From Limimaricola hongkongensis DSM 17492 (GTDB lineage Bacteria > Pseudomonadota > Alphaproteobacteria > Rhodobacterales > Rhodobacteraceae), in NCBI RefSeq assembly GCF_000600975.2, contig NZ_KK088653.1:956877-1020876 (forward strand): DNA of 64,000 nucleotides, given 5' to 3'. The notes under the pieces are model-generated. The model had not been told where the DNA came from. It saw nothing but the letters and a program-made list of their open reading frames with translations, and made no database searches. Positions 44,844-53,113 of the stretch are shown here, in pieces; position 1 is the stretch's first letter, and each line of letters begins with the position of its first letter. A program made the position numbers and the translations under genes.

Positions 44844-47152
44844 ACCACATTCCGCGCTTTCCGGGAGGCAACGCCCTCGGACCCGCGAGCAGTTCCGCCG
44901 GGCCGAGATATCGCCCGGTTGCGACAACCTCCGGCGGCGGTGTCATTGCTTGGCTGGAAGAACAGCAGCCGTAACGCGTTCAGTGTCACGAGCACGGTCG
45001 CGCCCGTATCGGCGAGAATGGCGATCCACAGACCGGTGATCCCGAAAATCGTGGTCACGAGAAAGACCATCTTCAGCCCGAGAGCGATGACGATGTTCTG
45101 CCGGATGTTCGACATGGTCGCGCGCGCGAGCTGGATCGTGCCCGGGACGTCCGTCACCCGGTCGCGCAGGATCGCGGCATCGGCAGTCTCGAGCGCCACG
45201 TCAGTGCCCGAGCCCATGGCGACGCCTACATGCGCGGCCGCCAGCGCCGGCGCGTCGTTGATGCCGTCGCCGACCATCATCACCCGTGCCTCGGAAGTCA
45301 GGCCGCGTATGGCGGCAACCTTGTCTTCGGGCATGAGGCCGGCCTGATGCGCAATGCCGAGCTGGCCCGCAATGGCCTGCGCAGTGCGGGGATTGTCACC
45401 CGTGAGCATGACCGGCTCGATCCCGAGCCCCTGGAGTTCGGCGACCGCCCGAGAGGCATCGGACCGCAGCTCGTCGCGCAAAGCAATGATCCCCAGCGGC
45501 GTCGTATCGCCAAGCACAAGCACCACCGTCTTGCCCTCGGCCTCAACGGTCGAGACCTGGTCGCGCACTGCGTCGGTCATCGCGCCCCGCTCTTCGGCCA
45601 GCCGGGGCGAGCCGACCGAGATTGTCCTTCCATCGACCGCGGCCTCGGCGCCCTTACCGGGAAGCGCCTTGGCGGCGCTGGTCAGTGCGGCGTCGATGCC
45701 TCGCTCCTCGGCCATGGCGCAGATCGCCCGGCCAAGCGGATGGCTGGCCCCGCTTTCGACGCCGGCCGCGCGCGCCAGCAATTCCGTCTCGCTCCCGGAC
45801 AGGGCGATCACATCCGTCACGCGGGGCCGTCCTTGCGTAAGCGTGCCGGTCTTGTCGAAGGCGACATGCGTTGTGCGCGCCATCGCTTCGATAACGGTGC
45901 CGCCCTTCATCAACAGGCCCCGGCGGGCCCCTGTCGACAGGGCCGAGGATATCGAGGCTGGCACAGAGATTACCAGCGCGCAGGGGCAGCCAATGAGCAG
46001 CAGGGCAAGGGCACGATAGACCCAGTCCTGCCACGCCGCGCCGAAGGCGAGTGTCGGCACCAGGGCGACCAGAATTGCCGCGCCCACCACGGCGGGCATG
46101 TAAACCCGGCTGAAGCGGTCGATGAAACGCTCGGTCGGGGCCCGTGCGCTTTCGGCTTCCTCGACGAGACGCACGATGCGCGCAATGGTGTTGTCCTGGG
46201 CCGCCTTCGTCACCCGCACGCGCAAGGCCGCCTCGGTGTTGATCGATCCGGCAAAGACCGCCGCGCCTGGCTCCTTGAGGCGCGGCACGCTTTCGCCGGT
46301 TACGGGGCTTTCGTCGACCCCCGAGGTCCCCTCGATCACTTCGCCGTCGCAGGGGACGCGGTCTCCCGGGCGGACCAGCACGGTTTGGTCCACCCGAAGC
46401 GCCTGTGCCGGCACCTCCCGCATGCGCCCCTCGGTTTCGAGCAGTGCCACTTTCGGAACGAGCCGCGACAGCGCACGAATGCCTTCCCGCGCCTTGTTGG
46501 CGGAGAGACCTTCGAGCATCTCGCCCACTGCGAAGAGAAACACGACAAGCGCGGCCTCTTCCGCTTCGCCAATCACGAGGGCCCCCATGGAGGCGATCGT
46601 CATGAGCATTTCGATGGTAAAGGGCATGCCCGTCCGCAGCATGGCAACGGCCCGCCGCGTTATCGGGGCGAGGCCGATGAGCGTTGCGAGGATGAAGGCC
46701 CATTTGGAGATGTGGGCCGGCATGAACAGGTGCGAGGCCGCGGCGACAGCCAGCAGTCCGCCGGTGCCGATCACCAGCCGCCCCTTCGGCGTCTGATACC
46801 AGGATGAGCCGCCGGGCTCCGCGGGTTGCCCCACGGTCTCCTCGTGGACGTCATCCTCCTGCGTCATGTCGGGCAAAGCGCCATCTGGCAGGACGAAGCC
46901 GCCTTCGGGCCTCTCAGGCGCCGCGCCTTTGGGCGCGATCCCGAAACCGACGGCTCGCACCGCCTTCTCGACCTGCGTTGGCAGAGTCTCTCCCTCGTCG
47001 AGGGTCAATCGCAGTCGCTCGGCCATCAGAGCGATGTCGACATCTGACACGCCCGGAAGGCGCCCCACGGCCCCGCGCACCTTTGCGGCGCAGGAGCCGC
47101 AATCCATGCCCGTCACACGCCACTCGTGTTGTCGAAAATTGCCGTCCGCCAA
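44840..47152 (-). CDS. zntA: Zn/Cd/Pb-type P1B ATPase
   Basis: Metal-exporting ATPase of the ZntA/CadA group, 770 residues. An HMA domain has GMDCGSC (15-21). ATPase motifs: TGESVPRLK, CPC in IGCPCALVISVPASI, DKTGTLTQG, SHPLGRAI and [19 protein letters not shown] with SVPA is typical of the Zn/Cd/Pb class rather than Cu. It starts with TTG (47150-47152) behind GGGGAG. Upstream lies a MerR-type promoter (47188-47218), so induction by a MerR-family Zn/Cd/Pb sensor is likely. Confidence 0.9.
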   Translation of the reverse strand: MADGNFRQHEWRVTGMDCGSCAAKVRGAVGRLPGVSDVDIALMAERLRLTLDEGETLPTQVEKAVRAVGFGIAPKGAAPERPEGGFVLPDGALPDMTQEDDVHEETVGQPAEPGGSSWYQTPKGRLVIGTGGLLAVAAASHLFMPAHISKWAFILATLIGLAPITRRAVAMLRTGMPFTIEMLMTIASMGALVIGEAEEAALVVFLFAVGEMLEGLSANKAREGIRALSRLVPKVALLETEGRMREVPAQALRVDQTVLVRPGDRVPCDGEVIEGTSGVDESPVTGESVPRLKEPGAAVFAGSINTEAALRVRVTKAAQDNTIARIVRLVEEAESARAPTERFIDRFSRVYMPAVVGAAILVALVPTLAFGAAWQDWVYRALALLLIGCPCALVISVPASISSALSTGARRGLLMKGGTVIEAMARTTHVAFDKTGTLTQGRPRVTDVIALSGSETELLARAAGVESGASHPLGRAICAMAEERGIDAALTSAAKALPGKGAEAAVDGRTISVGSPRLAEERGAMTDAVRDQVSTVEAEGKTVVLVLGDTTPLGIIALRDELRSDASRAVAELQGLGIEPVMLTGDNPRTAQAIAGQLGIAHQAGLMPEDKVAAIRGLTSEARVMMVGDGINDAPALAAAHVGVAMGSGTDVALETADAAILRDRVTDVPGTIQLARATMSNIRQNIVIALGLKMVFLVTTIFGITGLWIAILADTGATVLVTLNALRLLFFQPSNDTAAGGCRNRAISRPGGTARGSEGVASRKARNVV

Positions 47153-47187
47153 GGCGTTCTCCCCGCCGTGATTCCCAGATTGCGTTC

Positions 47188-47218
47188 GGCATACGACCTA
47201 CAGCGGCTGTAGCTTCAA
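47188..47218 (-). promoter_or_regulatory. MerR-type promoter of the zntA operon
   Basis: On the minus strand: -35 TTGAAG (47218-47213), a 19-nt spacer (47212-47194) starting with the perfect dyad CTACAGCCGCTGTAG, and -10 TATGCC (47193-47188). The spacer length and dyad match MerR-family activated promoters; the near-identical box at 50536-50566 suggests one common regulator. Confidence 0.8.
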
Positions 47219-47237
47219 GTCCCTCGGCACACATTCG

Positions 47238-48026
47238 TCAGCCAAGCCAGACATCGAGGAAGAGCATGAGGACAAGCCCGATCGACAAGCCGAATGTCGC
47301 CTTGTTCTGGTGCCCTCGGCGGTGGGTCTCGGGGATGATCTCGTGGCTGATGACATAGAGCATCGCGCCCGCCGCGAATGCCAGGCCCCAGGGAAGGAGC
47401 GGCTGGGCCAGCGAGACCACGCCCGCGCCGAGCGCACCACCGATCGGTTCCACGAGGCCGGTCAGCGCGGCGATGGTCCAGGCCCGGCCCTTGTCATACC
47501 CTTCGCCGAGAAGAGAGACCGCCACGGCAAGCCCTTCGGGGGCGTTCTGGAGGCCGATGCCCAAGGCGAGCGGCAGTCCTCCCGAGAGGCCATCGGCCCC
47601 GAAGCCCACGCCGACTGCGAGGCCTTCCGGGATATTGTGGATCGTGATCGCGAAGATGAAGAGCCAGACCCGCCTGAGGGACGCGGCTTCGGGACCCTCC
47701 CGTCCGCTGCTGAAATGTTCATGAGGCAAACGCTCGTTCATCCATGCCACGGCGCCGATACCCAGCAGGATCGCCACGCAGACGATAGCCGCCGGTGCCG
47801 CGCCGTTCTCGAAGCGGGGCTCGGCCGCATCAAGCGCCGGAATGATCAGCGAGAAGAACGATGCCGCGAGCATGACGCCTGCGGCGAAGCCGAGCGCAAG
47901 GTCGCGCATGGCGCGCGACGGGATCTGGCCCAGCAGCACAGGGCTTGCACCGACCGCGGTCATGGCGCCGGCCAGAAGACTGCCCACGACGCCAAGGGCG
48001 AGCGGGGACATCTGCTCCATCATCAA
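47238..48026 (-). CDS. ZIP-family metal transporter
   Basis: 262 residues, eight helices. ZIP signatures: FAITIHNIPEGLAVGVGF and LGIGLQNAPEGLAVAVSLLG, plus LTGLVEPIGGALGAGV, giving the binuclear metal site. It is oriented as a divalent-cation uptake or flux protein (Zn, Fe, Mn); direction in a resistance island is unclear. A short His/Glu loop (MNERLPHEHFSS) could bind metal. Confidence 0.87.
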   Translation of the reverse strand: MMMEQMSPLALGVVGSLLAGAMTAVGASPVLLGQIPSRAMRDLALGFAAGVMLAASFFSLIIPALDAAEPRFENGAAPAAIVCVAILLGIGAVAWMNERLPHEHFSSGREGPEAASLRRVWLFIFAITIHNIPEGLAVGVGFGADGLSGGLPLALGIGLQNAPEGLAVAVSLLGEGYDKGRAWTIAALTGLVEPIGGALGAGVVSLAQPLLPWGLAFAAGAMLYVISHEIIPETHRRGHQNKATFGLSIGLVLMLFLDVWLG

Positions 48027-48079
48027 AGTCCTTGTCCGAGCGGGAATGGAGACGGTCAGAGGCTACCGGTCGCGACGTG

Positions 48080-49423
48080 TTAAAGCTCCTGCGACAGGCG
48101 GGCTTCGAGCCGGGACCGCGCATCCAGGAGGCGGGTCAGCGCCTCGCGAGCATCGGCGGCCTGATCGGTCGCTTGCGCCAAGCGCTCGTCCGACAGGGGA
48201 TCTGTGGGACGGCCGTTCACACGCACTTCGTAATGCAGGTTCGGACCGGTCGCCGTGCCGGTGGCACCTACGAGGCCGATGGTATCGCCTGCGGCGACGC
48301 GCTGCCCTCGTGCCAACCCGTCCGGCACTCCGCTGAGATGGGCATAGCGGGTCAGGGTGTCCGAGCCATGCGCGATCTCGACGACCCGGCCATAGCCGCC
48401 GCGCCAGCCCACATAGGCGATGCGCCCGGGGGCCGTGGCATTCACGGGTGTCCCCCGAGCGGCGGCAAAGTCGACGCCGGTGTGCATGCGCACATTGCCA
48501 TAGACCGGATGGGTGCGCTTTCCGAAGACGGAGGAAAGTCGCGCGCCTTGCACGGGCGGGGCGAAAACCCGCAGCACCTCTCCATCAAGATAAATGGTGG
48601 CACGGCCGCTTTCATCGTCGGGCCAGACCACCTCGTAGAGAGCGTCCCCGACATCCAGAGATGCGAAGGCCAACCGAGGTTCGCCGATAACAGCATCCTC
48701 CACCCTCATCTCCCGCCAAAGCAGGCGCAGGGTCTCGCCGCCACTGAGCTCACGGCGGAAATCCACCGTGCCGCCAAGTATCTGCGCGAGATCGACGGCA
48801 AAACGTGACGGGATGCCCGTCTCCGCAAGCGCCGAGGAAATCGAGGTCACGACTTCGGCTTGCCCGGCCACGATCTCGACCTCGGGCTCCGGTGAGACGA
48901 CACGGGTGGCCAAGCGATCCCCGAAAATTGTCTCGATACGAGTGCCGTCATCGACCTCCAGCGTGACCCGCTGCGGGGCGCCATGATCGGTCGTAATGAC
49001 GGAAACGACGTGACCGGGGCGGAGCTTGCGGAGATCGTATTCGACGCCGATCGCAAGAGCGACCTCCGCGCGATCCGCCGCTTTGAGGCCAGCGTCCATC
49101 AGAACCGTGTCCAGCGTCTCGCCCGCGGCAATCTCGCGCGACCATGCGGCAGGCGACGGCGCCATCACCGGCAGGGCAGTTGCGGTCACCAACACCTCGG
49201 GGAGAGCCAACGGCATGGCGAAGGGTGCAACATCTTGCTCCGCAGAGATTTCGATTGGGCTGTCCTGAGACAGCTGCGGTGACGCTATGGGGACGGGCGC
49301 CCAATCACCGATCGCATTCAGGGCCGGCGGCACCGTCTCCGTCGGAGCCAGGGTCGAGTAGAAAAGGATACCCACCGAAACACCGAACGCCGCACCCCCC
49401 GCGGTCCAATAGCGCAACCTCAT
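48080..49423 (-). CDS. M23-family peptidoglycan endopeptidase
   Basis: 447 residues, exported by an N-terminal helix (WTAGGAAFGVSVGILFYSTL). An OapA/LysM-like middle region precedes the LytM domain: HTGVDFAAARGTPV holds the HxxxD zinc ligands and NLHYEVRVNGRPTDP the catalytic HxH-type end. It is a cell-wall hydrolase or divisome helper. Placed next to a ZIP gene in a Zn/Cd/Pb block, a zinc-dependent enzyme would be affected by metal stress, but a direct link is not shown. Confidence 0.85.
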   Translation of the reverse strand: MRLRYWTAGGAAFGVSVGILFYSTLAPTETVPPALNAIGDWAPVPIASPQLSQDSPIEISAEQDVAPFAMPLALPEVLVTATALPVMAPSPAAWSREIAAGETLDTVLMDAGLKAADRAEVALAIGVEYDLRKLRPGHVVSVITTDHGAPQRVTLEVDDGTRIETIFGDRLATRVVSPEPEVEIVAGQAEVVTSISSALAETGIPSRFAVDLAQILGGTVDFRRELSGGETLRLLWREMRVEDAVIGEPRLAFASLDVGDALYEVVWPDDESGRATIYLDGEVLRVFAPPVQGARLSSVFGKRTHPVYGNVRMHTGVDFAAARGTPVNATAPGRIAYVGWRGGYGRVVEIAHGSDTLTRYAHLSGVPDGLARGQRVAAGDTIGLVGATGTATGPNLHYEVRVNGRPTDPLSDERLAQATDQAADAREALTRLLDARSRLEARLSQEL

Positions 49424-49772
49424 GCTGGCTCCTGGATGGCAGAGTTAAAGGCCACAGGGTTGTTGGTCGCGTTGGGCTGCCCCGGCAGGGAATAGTGAGC
49501 ACAATCGATAGAGGGGCTCGTCATCTCGGACAGGTCGTCATTCGCCAGATGGCTGGTCATATGTTGTCTTGTTCCTACGAAGGGCCAGTGCTTGGTGCTA
49601 TCGGCCGTCAGAAGACCGATTCCGGAGTTCTCGGCGCACTGCTAAAACCTCGAGCCACTGGAGGTTCAACCCCTCTTTGCGTGAACTCTGCAAAGCAGTT
49701 TGTGATCTTGCGCCACCAGCTTGCCAAACCGCCGCTCCAAACCTACGGAGAGTTTAGGTTTGGAGTGCGACG
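49424..49772. other. Intergenic region upstream of merR-like gene
   Basis: 349 nt without a convincing gene. The right end contains an 11-bp inverted repeat covering the RBS of the regulator at 49773. Confidence 0.45.
49735..49765 (+). promoter_or_regulatory. Perfect dyad overlapping the RBS of the MerR-like gene
   Basis: CTCCAAACCTA (49735-49745) / TAGGTTTGGAG (49755-49765), 11-bp arms and a 9-nt spacer, ending 7 nt before the start codon and including the GGAG. It may be an operator for another repressor or an RNA hairpin that hides the RBS. Confidence 0.6.
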
Positions 49773-50201
49773 ATGCTGACGATTGGTAATCTGGCGAAGA
49801 GGACAGGCACGAAGGTTCAGACGATCCGCTATTACGAGCAGGTCGGCCTGATGCCCGAACCGGGGCGGACCGATGGCGGCCAGCGCCGCTATGGCGATGC
49901 CGAACTCGACCGCTTGTCCTTCATTCGTCACGCCCGGCAGCTTGGTTTCTCGCTCGATGCGATCCGCGAACTGCTCGACCTCAGCGATCATCCTGCCCGA
50001 TCCTGCGAGGAAGCGGATGCCATCGCCAGACGCCAGCTCAAGCAGGTCAAGCAGCGCATGGCCCGTCTTGAGCTCCTGCGGGTGGAGCTGGAACGCATGA
50101 TCGAGGAATGCAGCGGCGGGCAGGCGGCGGACTGCCGCGTGCTCGAAGTGCTGCGCGACCACGCCGAGTGCCTGACGGACCACGAGGGCATCGGCACTTG
50201 A
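49773..50201 (+). CDS. MerR-family Zn/Cd/Pb-type metalloregulator
   Basis: 142 residues. Winged-helix [20 protein letters not shown] and [18 protein letters not shown], long dimerisation helix, and C-terminal cysteines near [11 protein letters not shown] and [20 protein letters not shown], spaced as in CadR/PbrR/ZntR-type sensors. It is the best candidate activator of the boxes at 47188-47218 and 50536-50566. Overlaps ynfA by three bases. Confidence 0.85.
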   Translation: MLTIGNLAKRTGTKVQTIRYYEQVGLMPEPGRTDGGQRRYGDAELDRLSFIRHARQLGFSLDAIRELLDLSDHPARSCEEADAIARRQLKQVKQRMARLELLRVELERMIEECSGGQAADCRVLEVLRDHAECLTDHEGIGT

Positions 50202-50524
50202 GCGCCGCCATCGCCTATGCGCTGGCCGCCATTGCCGAGATCGCGGGATGCTTTGCCGTCTGGGCCTGGTGGCGGCTCGGCGCTTCGCCGCTTTGGCTCT
50301 TGCCCGGCATGGTCTCGTTGGCGCTATTCGGATGGTTGCTCGCACAGGTCGAGACGTCCACGGCGGGCCGTGCCTTCGCGGCCTATGGCGGCATCTACAT
50401 CGCCGCATCGGTGCTCTGGATGTGGATGGCCGAGGGGAACCGTTCCGATCGGTGGGACCTCGTCGGGACGATGGTGAGCCTGACGGGCGCAATGATCATT
50501 CTTGCAGCGCCGCGCGCCACGTGA
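50198..50524 (+). CDS. YnfA/UPF0060 membrane protein
   Basis: 108 residues, four helices. [40 protein letters not shown] and [20 protein letters not shown] match the small-multidrug-resistance-like YnfA family, whose usual length is 108. The start is TTG at 50198, overlapping the regulator's stop (TTGA). Role in metals is unknown; often co-encoded with a MerR-type regulator. Confidence 0.82.
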   Translation: MSAAIAYALAAIAEIAGCFAVWAWWRLGASPLWLLPGMVSLALFGWLLAQVETSTAGRAFAAYGGIYIAASVLWMWMAEGNRSDRWDLVGTMVSLTGAMIILAAPRAT

Positions 50525-50535
50525 GCGAAAAAGCC

Positions 50536-50566
50536 TTGAAGCTACAGTCACTGTAGGGGCTACCTC
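50536..50566 (+). promoter_or_regulatory. MerR-type promoter of transglutaminase-CDF operon
   Basis: -35 TTGAAG (50536-50541), a 19-nt spacer with dyad CTACAGTCACTGTAG (50542-50556), and -10 TACCTC (50561-50566). Almost identical to the zntA box, so likely the same MerR regulator. Confidence 0.8.
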
Positions 50567-50594
50567 TCTTCCCAACGATTCGTGGAGAGAGTTC

Positions 50595-51368
50595 GTGCAA
50601 AATGCCACCTGCCTGACGAAAACCACCTTAATGTTGGATTTCAAGGTGCCTGCCATTGCCGCCCTGATCGAGGAGCGGGGCTGGTCGCGTTTGCCGCAAA
50701 CCGATCGGATCGGGGCCATCTACGATTTCGTGCGCGACGACATTCCCTTTGGCTACAATCGAGCAGATGACATCTCGGCCAGCAGCGTGCTGCGGGACGG
50801 CTACGGCCAGTGCAATACCAAGGCCACCTTGTTGATGGCGCTTCTACGCGGTGTGGGAGTGCCATGCAGGCTGCACGGGTTCACGATCCACAAGACGCTT
50901 CAGCGTGGCGTGGTGCCGGAGGCGGTCTATCCATGGGCTCCAGCAGAAATCCTTCATTCCTGGGTGGAGGTCGAACTGGATGGCGATTGGCTCAACCTCG
51001 AAGGGTTCATTCTCGACAGCCTGTATCTTCAGGCGATCCAAGCCGCTTTCCCGGATCAGGACAATCTGTGCGGCTATGGTGTCGGCACGGATCGCCTTTG
51101 CGCACCGCACGTCCAGTGGACCGGTAAGGATACCTACATCCAGAAAACAGGTATTGCCCGCGATCTCGGAACCTTCGCTTCACCCGACGTTTTCTTCGAG
51201 AACCGCAAGCAGGCGATCGGCAGCTTCAGAGAGAGGCTGTATCGCCATGCGATCCGCCATTGGATGAACGCGCGGGTGCGCAAGATCCGGAATGGTGATG
51301 TTCCCCTTGTGCCTGGAATAGGGGCCACGAAAAAAGGTTTGCCGAAGGAACATAGACATGCCGCATGA
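50595..51368 (+). CDS. Transglutaminase-like cysteine protease-fold protein
   Basis: 257 residues, transglutaminase-core fold. Putative triad: C73 in LRDGYGQCNTKATLLMALLR, H121 in AEILHSWVEVEL and D131 in DGDWLNLEG. No signal peptide, so probably cytoplasmic. The start GTG (50595) follows GGAGAG by 5 nt; a longer frame would place the promoter inside the gene. It overlaps the CDF gene by 11 nt. A transglutaminase in a metal exporter operon is unexpected; it might modify or cleave a protein or peptide under metal stress. Confidence 0.75.
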   Translation: MQNATCLTKTTLMLDFKVPAIAALIEERGWSRLPQTDRIGAIYDFVRDDIPFGYNRADDISASSVLRDGYGQCNTKATLLMALLRGVGVPCRLHGFTIHKTLQRGVVPEAVYPWAPAEILHSWVEVELDGDWLNLEGFILDSLYLQAIQAAFPDQDNLCGYGVGTDRLCAPHVQWTGKDTYIQKTGIARDLGTFASPDVFFENRKQAIGSFRERLYRHAIRHWMNARVRKIRNGDVPLVPGIGATKKGLPKEHRHAA

Positions 51369-52272
51369 CCACGGCCACGCGCATCTCGATCCCGAATCCG
51401 GGGACCGGCGTGTTTCCATAGCCATATGGGCCAATGCTCTGTTAACCGTGGCGCAGATCGTCGGCGGCATATTCGCTGGCAGTCTCGCGCTGATCGCGGA
51501 TGCGCTGCACAACTTCTCGGACATGGCCTCGCTCGTCATCGCCTTCGTCGCCCGAAAGATCGCGCGTCGGCCAGCGGATTCGACGATGACCTTCGGCTAT
51601 GGACGGATCGAGATCGTGGCCGCCCTCATCAACTACACAACTCTCATTCTCGTCGGTTTCTACCTGATCTACGAAGGCGGCATGCGGATGATCGATCCGC
51701 CCGAGGTGCGCGGCTGGACGGTCGTCATCCTCGGCGGAATCGCATTGATCATCGACGCCCTGACGGCGGGTCTCACCTACTCGATGCAGAAAGGCAGCGT
51801 GAACATCCGGGCGCTGTTTTTGCACAATCTTTCGGATGCGCTCGCCTCGGTGGCCGTCATCATCGGCGGCACGCTGATCCTCCTTTACGACCTTCGTTGG
51901 GTCGATCCTGCCATCACCATCGGCATCGCATTGTATATCCTTTATCTGGCACTGACCGAGATTGGCGGTCCGATCCGGACGCTGATGCTTGGCAGTCCCC
52001 CGGAGATTGACAGTGACGCTGTGGTCCAGGCGATGCGGGAAACCGAGGGCGTCAAAGATGTCCATCACGTGCATCTGTGGCAGATGCAGGAGCATGAGGT
52101 CGCTCTCGACTGTCATGTGGTTCTAAACGATTTGAGCTGGGAGGGCATCGAGGCCGTGAAAGCCGAAATCAAGCGCCGATTGAAGGACGACTTCGGCATT
52201 TCTCACTCAAGCCTTGAATTCGAGAATGAGAGAAATGCGCATGATAATGCCGAGTTGTATGGACATGGATGA
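51358..52272 (+). CDS. CDF-family Zn/Cd/Co exporter
   Basis: Inner-membrane cation diffusion facilitator, 304 residues. His-rich N-terminus (HDHGHAHLD), six helices with the metal-site motifs HNFSD (51-55) and HNLSD, and a C-terminal cytoplasmic domain with VHHVHLWQMQEHEVALDCHV. These signatures match the CzcD/ZitB group. It overlaps the transglutaminase gene and is under the MerR-type promoter. Metal most likely Zn, Cd or Co. Confidence 0.9.
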   Translation: MPHDHGHAHLDPESGDRRVSIAIWANALLTVAQIVGGIFAGSLALIADALHNFSDMASLVIAFVARKIARRPADSTMTFGYGRIEIVAALINYTTLILVGFYLIYEGGMRMIDPPEVRGWTVVILGGIALIIDALTAGLTYSMQKGSVNIRALFLHNLSDALASVAVIIGGTLILLYDLRWVDPAITIGIALYILYLALTEIGGPIRTLMLGSPPEIDSDAVVQAMRETEGVKDVHHVHLWQMQEHEVALDCHVVLNDLSWEGIEAVKAEIKRRLKDDFGISHSSLEFENERNAHDNAELYGHG

Positions 52273-52550
52273 TCCATAGAGACTCAAACTGAAAGCCGGT
52301 TCCTGAATTTCATGTCAATGATGTTTAATACACGGATGTAGCCGCCCTCGCGGTGAGCCAATTGACGTTCCGGTCGGAAGAATGGCTCTGGCGGTCGAAG
52401 GGGTGAAGATTCTGAGTTGCGCAGGCCTTTCGGGTGTGCGTAGCTTCGACGCTCTCGAAGCTACGCCATAAGCCGGTCGAGCGAATATTGTTAGGCCGCC
52501 AAGGCCATGCATGGCGCAAGCTTTGTCGTGTTCCCGTCGTTTCCCGGACA
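52273..52550. other. Intergenic region downstream of the CDF gene
   Basis: About 280 nt between convergent genes. No gene or strong hairpin recognised. Confidence 0.4.
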
Positions 52551-53021
52551 TCAGCACTTCTTTTCAAAGCGACTTGTCGCTCTTTCAAAGGCCTCAAGGG
52601 TGTTCTCGCTGACATGATGCTCGATCCCCTCGGCATCGCGTTCTGCGGTGTCCTCATCAATGCCAAGGCTGAGGAGAAACGCGACCACGATGCGGTGGCG
52701 TCTGCGGCAGGCTTCTGCCAGCTTCTGCCCTGCCGGCGTGAGAAAGATAGCTCGATACCGTTCGCGGGAAACGAGCCCCGCATCTTTCAGGCGCGAGATG
52801 TTCTTGGTGACCGTGGGCGGCTTCACTCCGAGGCGCTCAGCGATATCCACTGGTCTCGCCTCTCCCTGTAATTCGATCAGTTCGGCAATCAGTTCGACAT
52901 AGTCCTCGGCCATTTCGCTCTCGTGGGCCTGACGCACGGTGGCGAAGCCTTCCGCTTGCGCTTTGGCGCCTCTGTCGGTGGCATCGGGCGTAACACGCCC
53001 ATGTGTTGGCAACTTCTTCAT
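52551..53021 (-). CDS. mntR: MntR/DtxR-type metal-dependent repressor
   Basis: 156 residues. The winged helix reads VELIAELIELQGEARPVDIA and ERLGVKPPTVTKNISRLKDA; the metal/dimer domain contains HRIVVAFLLSLGIDEDTAER, then AEGIEHHVSENTLEAF, as in MntR proteins. Typical MntR lacks the 40-residue leader here (PTHGRVTPDATDRGA), which is like alphaproteobacterial MntR. The ATG (53021) abuts GGAGG, too close for ideal translation; a TTG at 53012 would place it at 9 nt. It is divergent from the peroxidase-ABC operon. Confidence 0.85.
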   Translation of the reverse strand: MKKLPTHGRVTPDATDRGAKAQAEGFATVRQAHESEMAEDYVELIAELIELQGEARPVDIAERLGVKPPTVTKNISRLKDAGLVSRERYRAIFLTPAGQKLAEACRRRHRIVVAFLLSLGIDEDTAERDAEGIEHHVSENTLEAFERATSRFEKKC

Positions 53022-53059
53022 CCTCCGACATTGCAGCGAGGAGGTGGCATTGACAACTT

Positions 53060-53094
53060 GTTAGCCGTCTACACCTATGTTAGCCTTGTCTAAC
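53060..53094. promoter_or_regulatory. Candidate MntR operator
   Basis: GTTAGCCTTGTCTAAC (53079-53094; GTTAG and CTAAC arms around 6 nt) with a second GTTAGCC at 53060-53066. It lies 20 nt before the peroxidase start, between mntR and the peroxidase. Resembles DtxR/MntR boxes; binding is inferred. Confidence 0.6.
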
Positions 53095-53113
53095 TTTTAG
53101 GCTGGAGGCTTCC

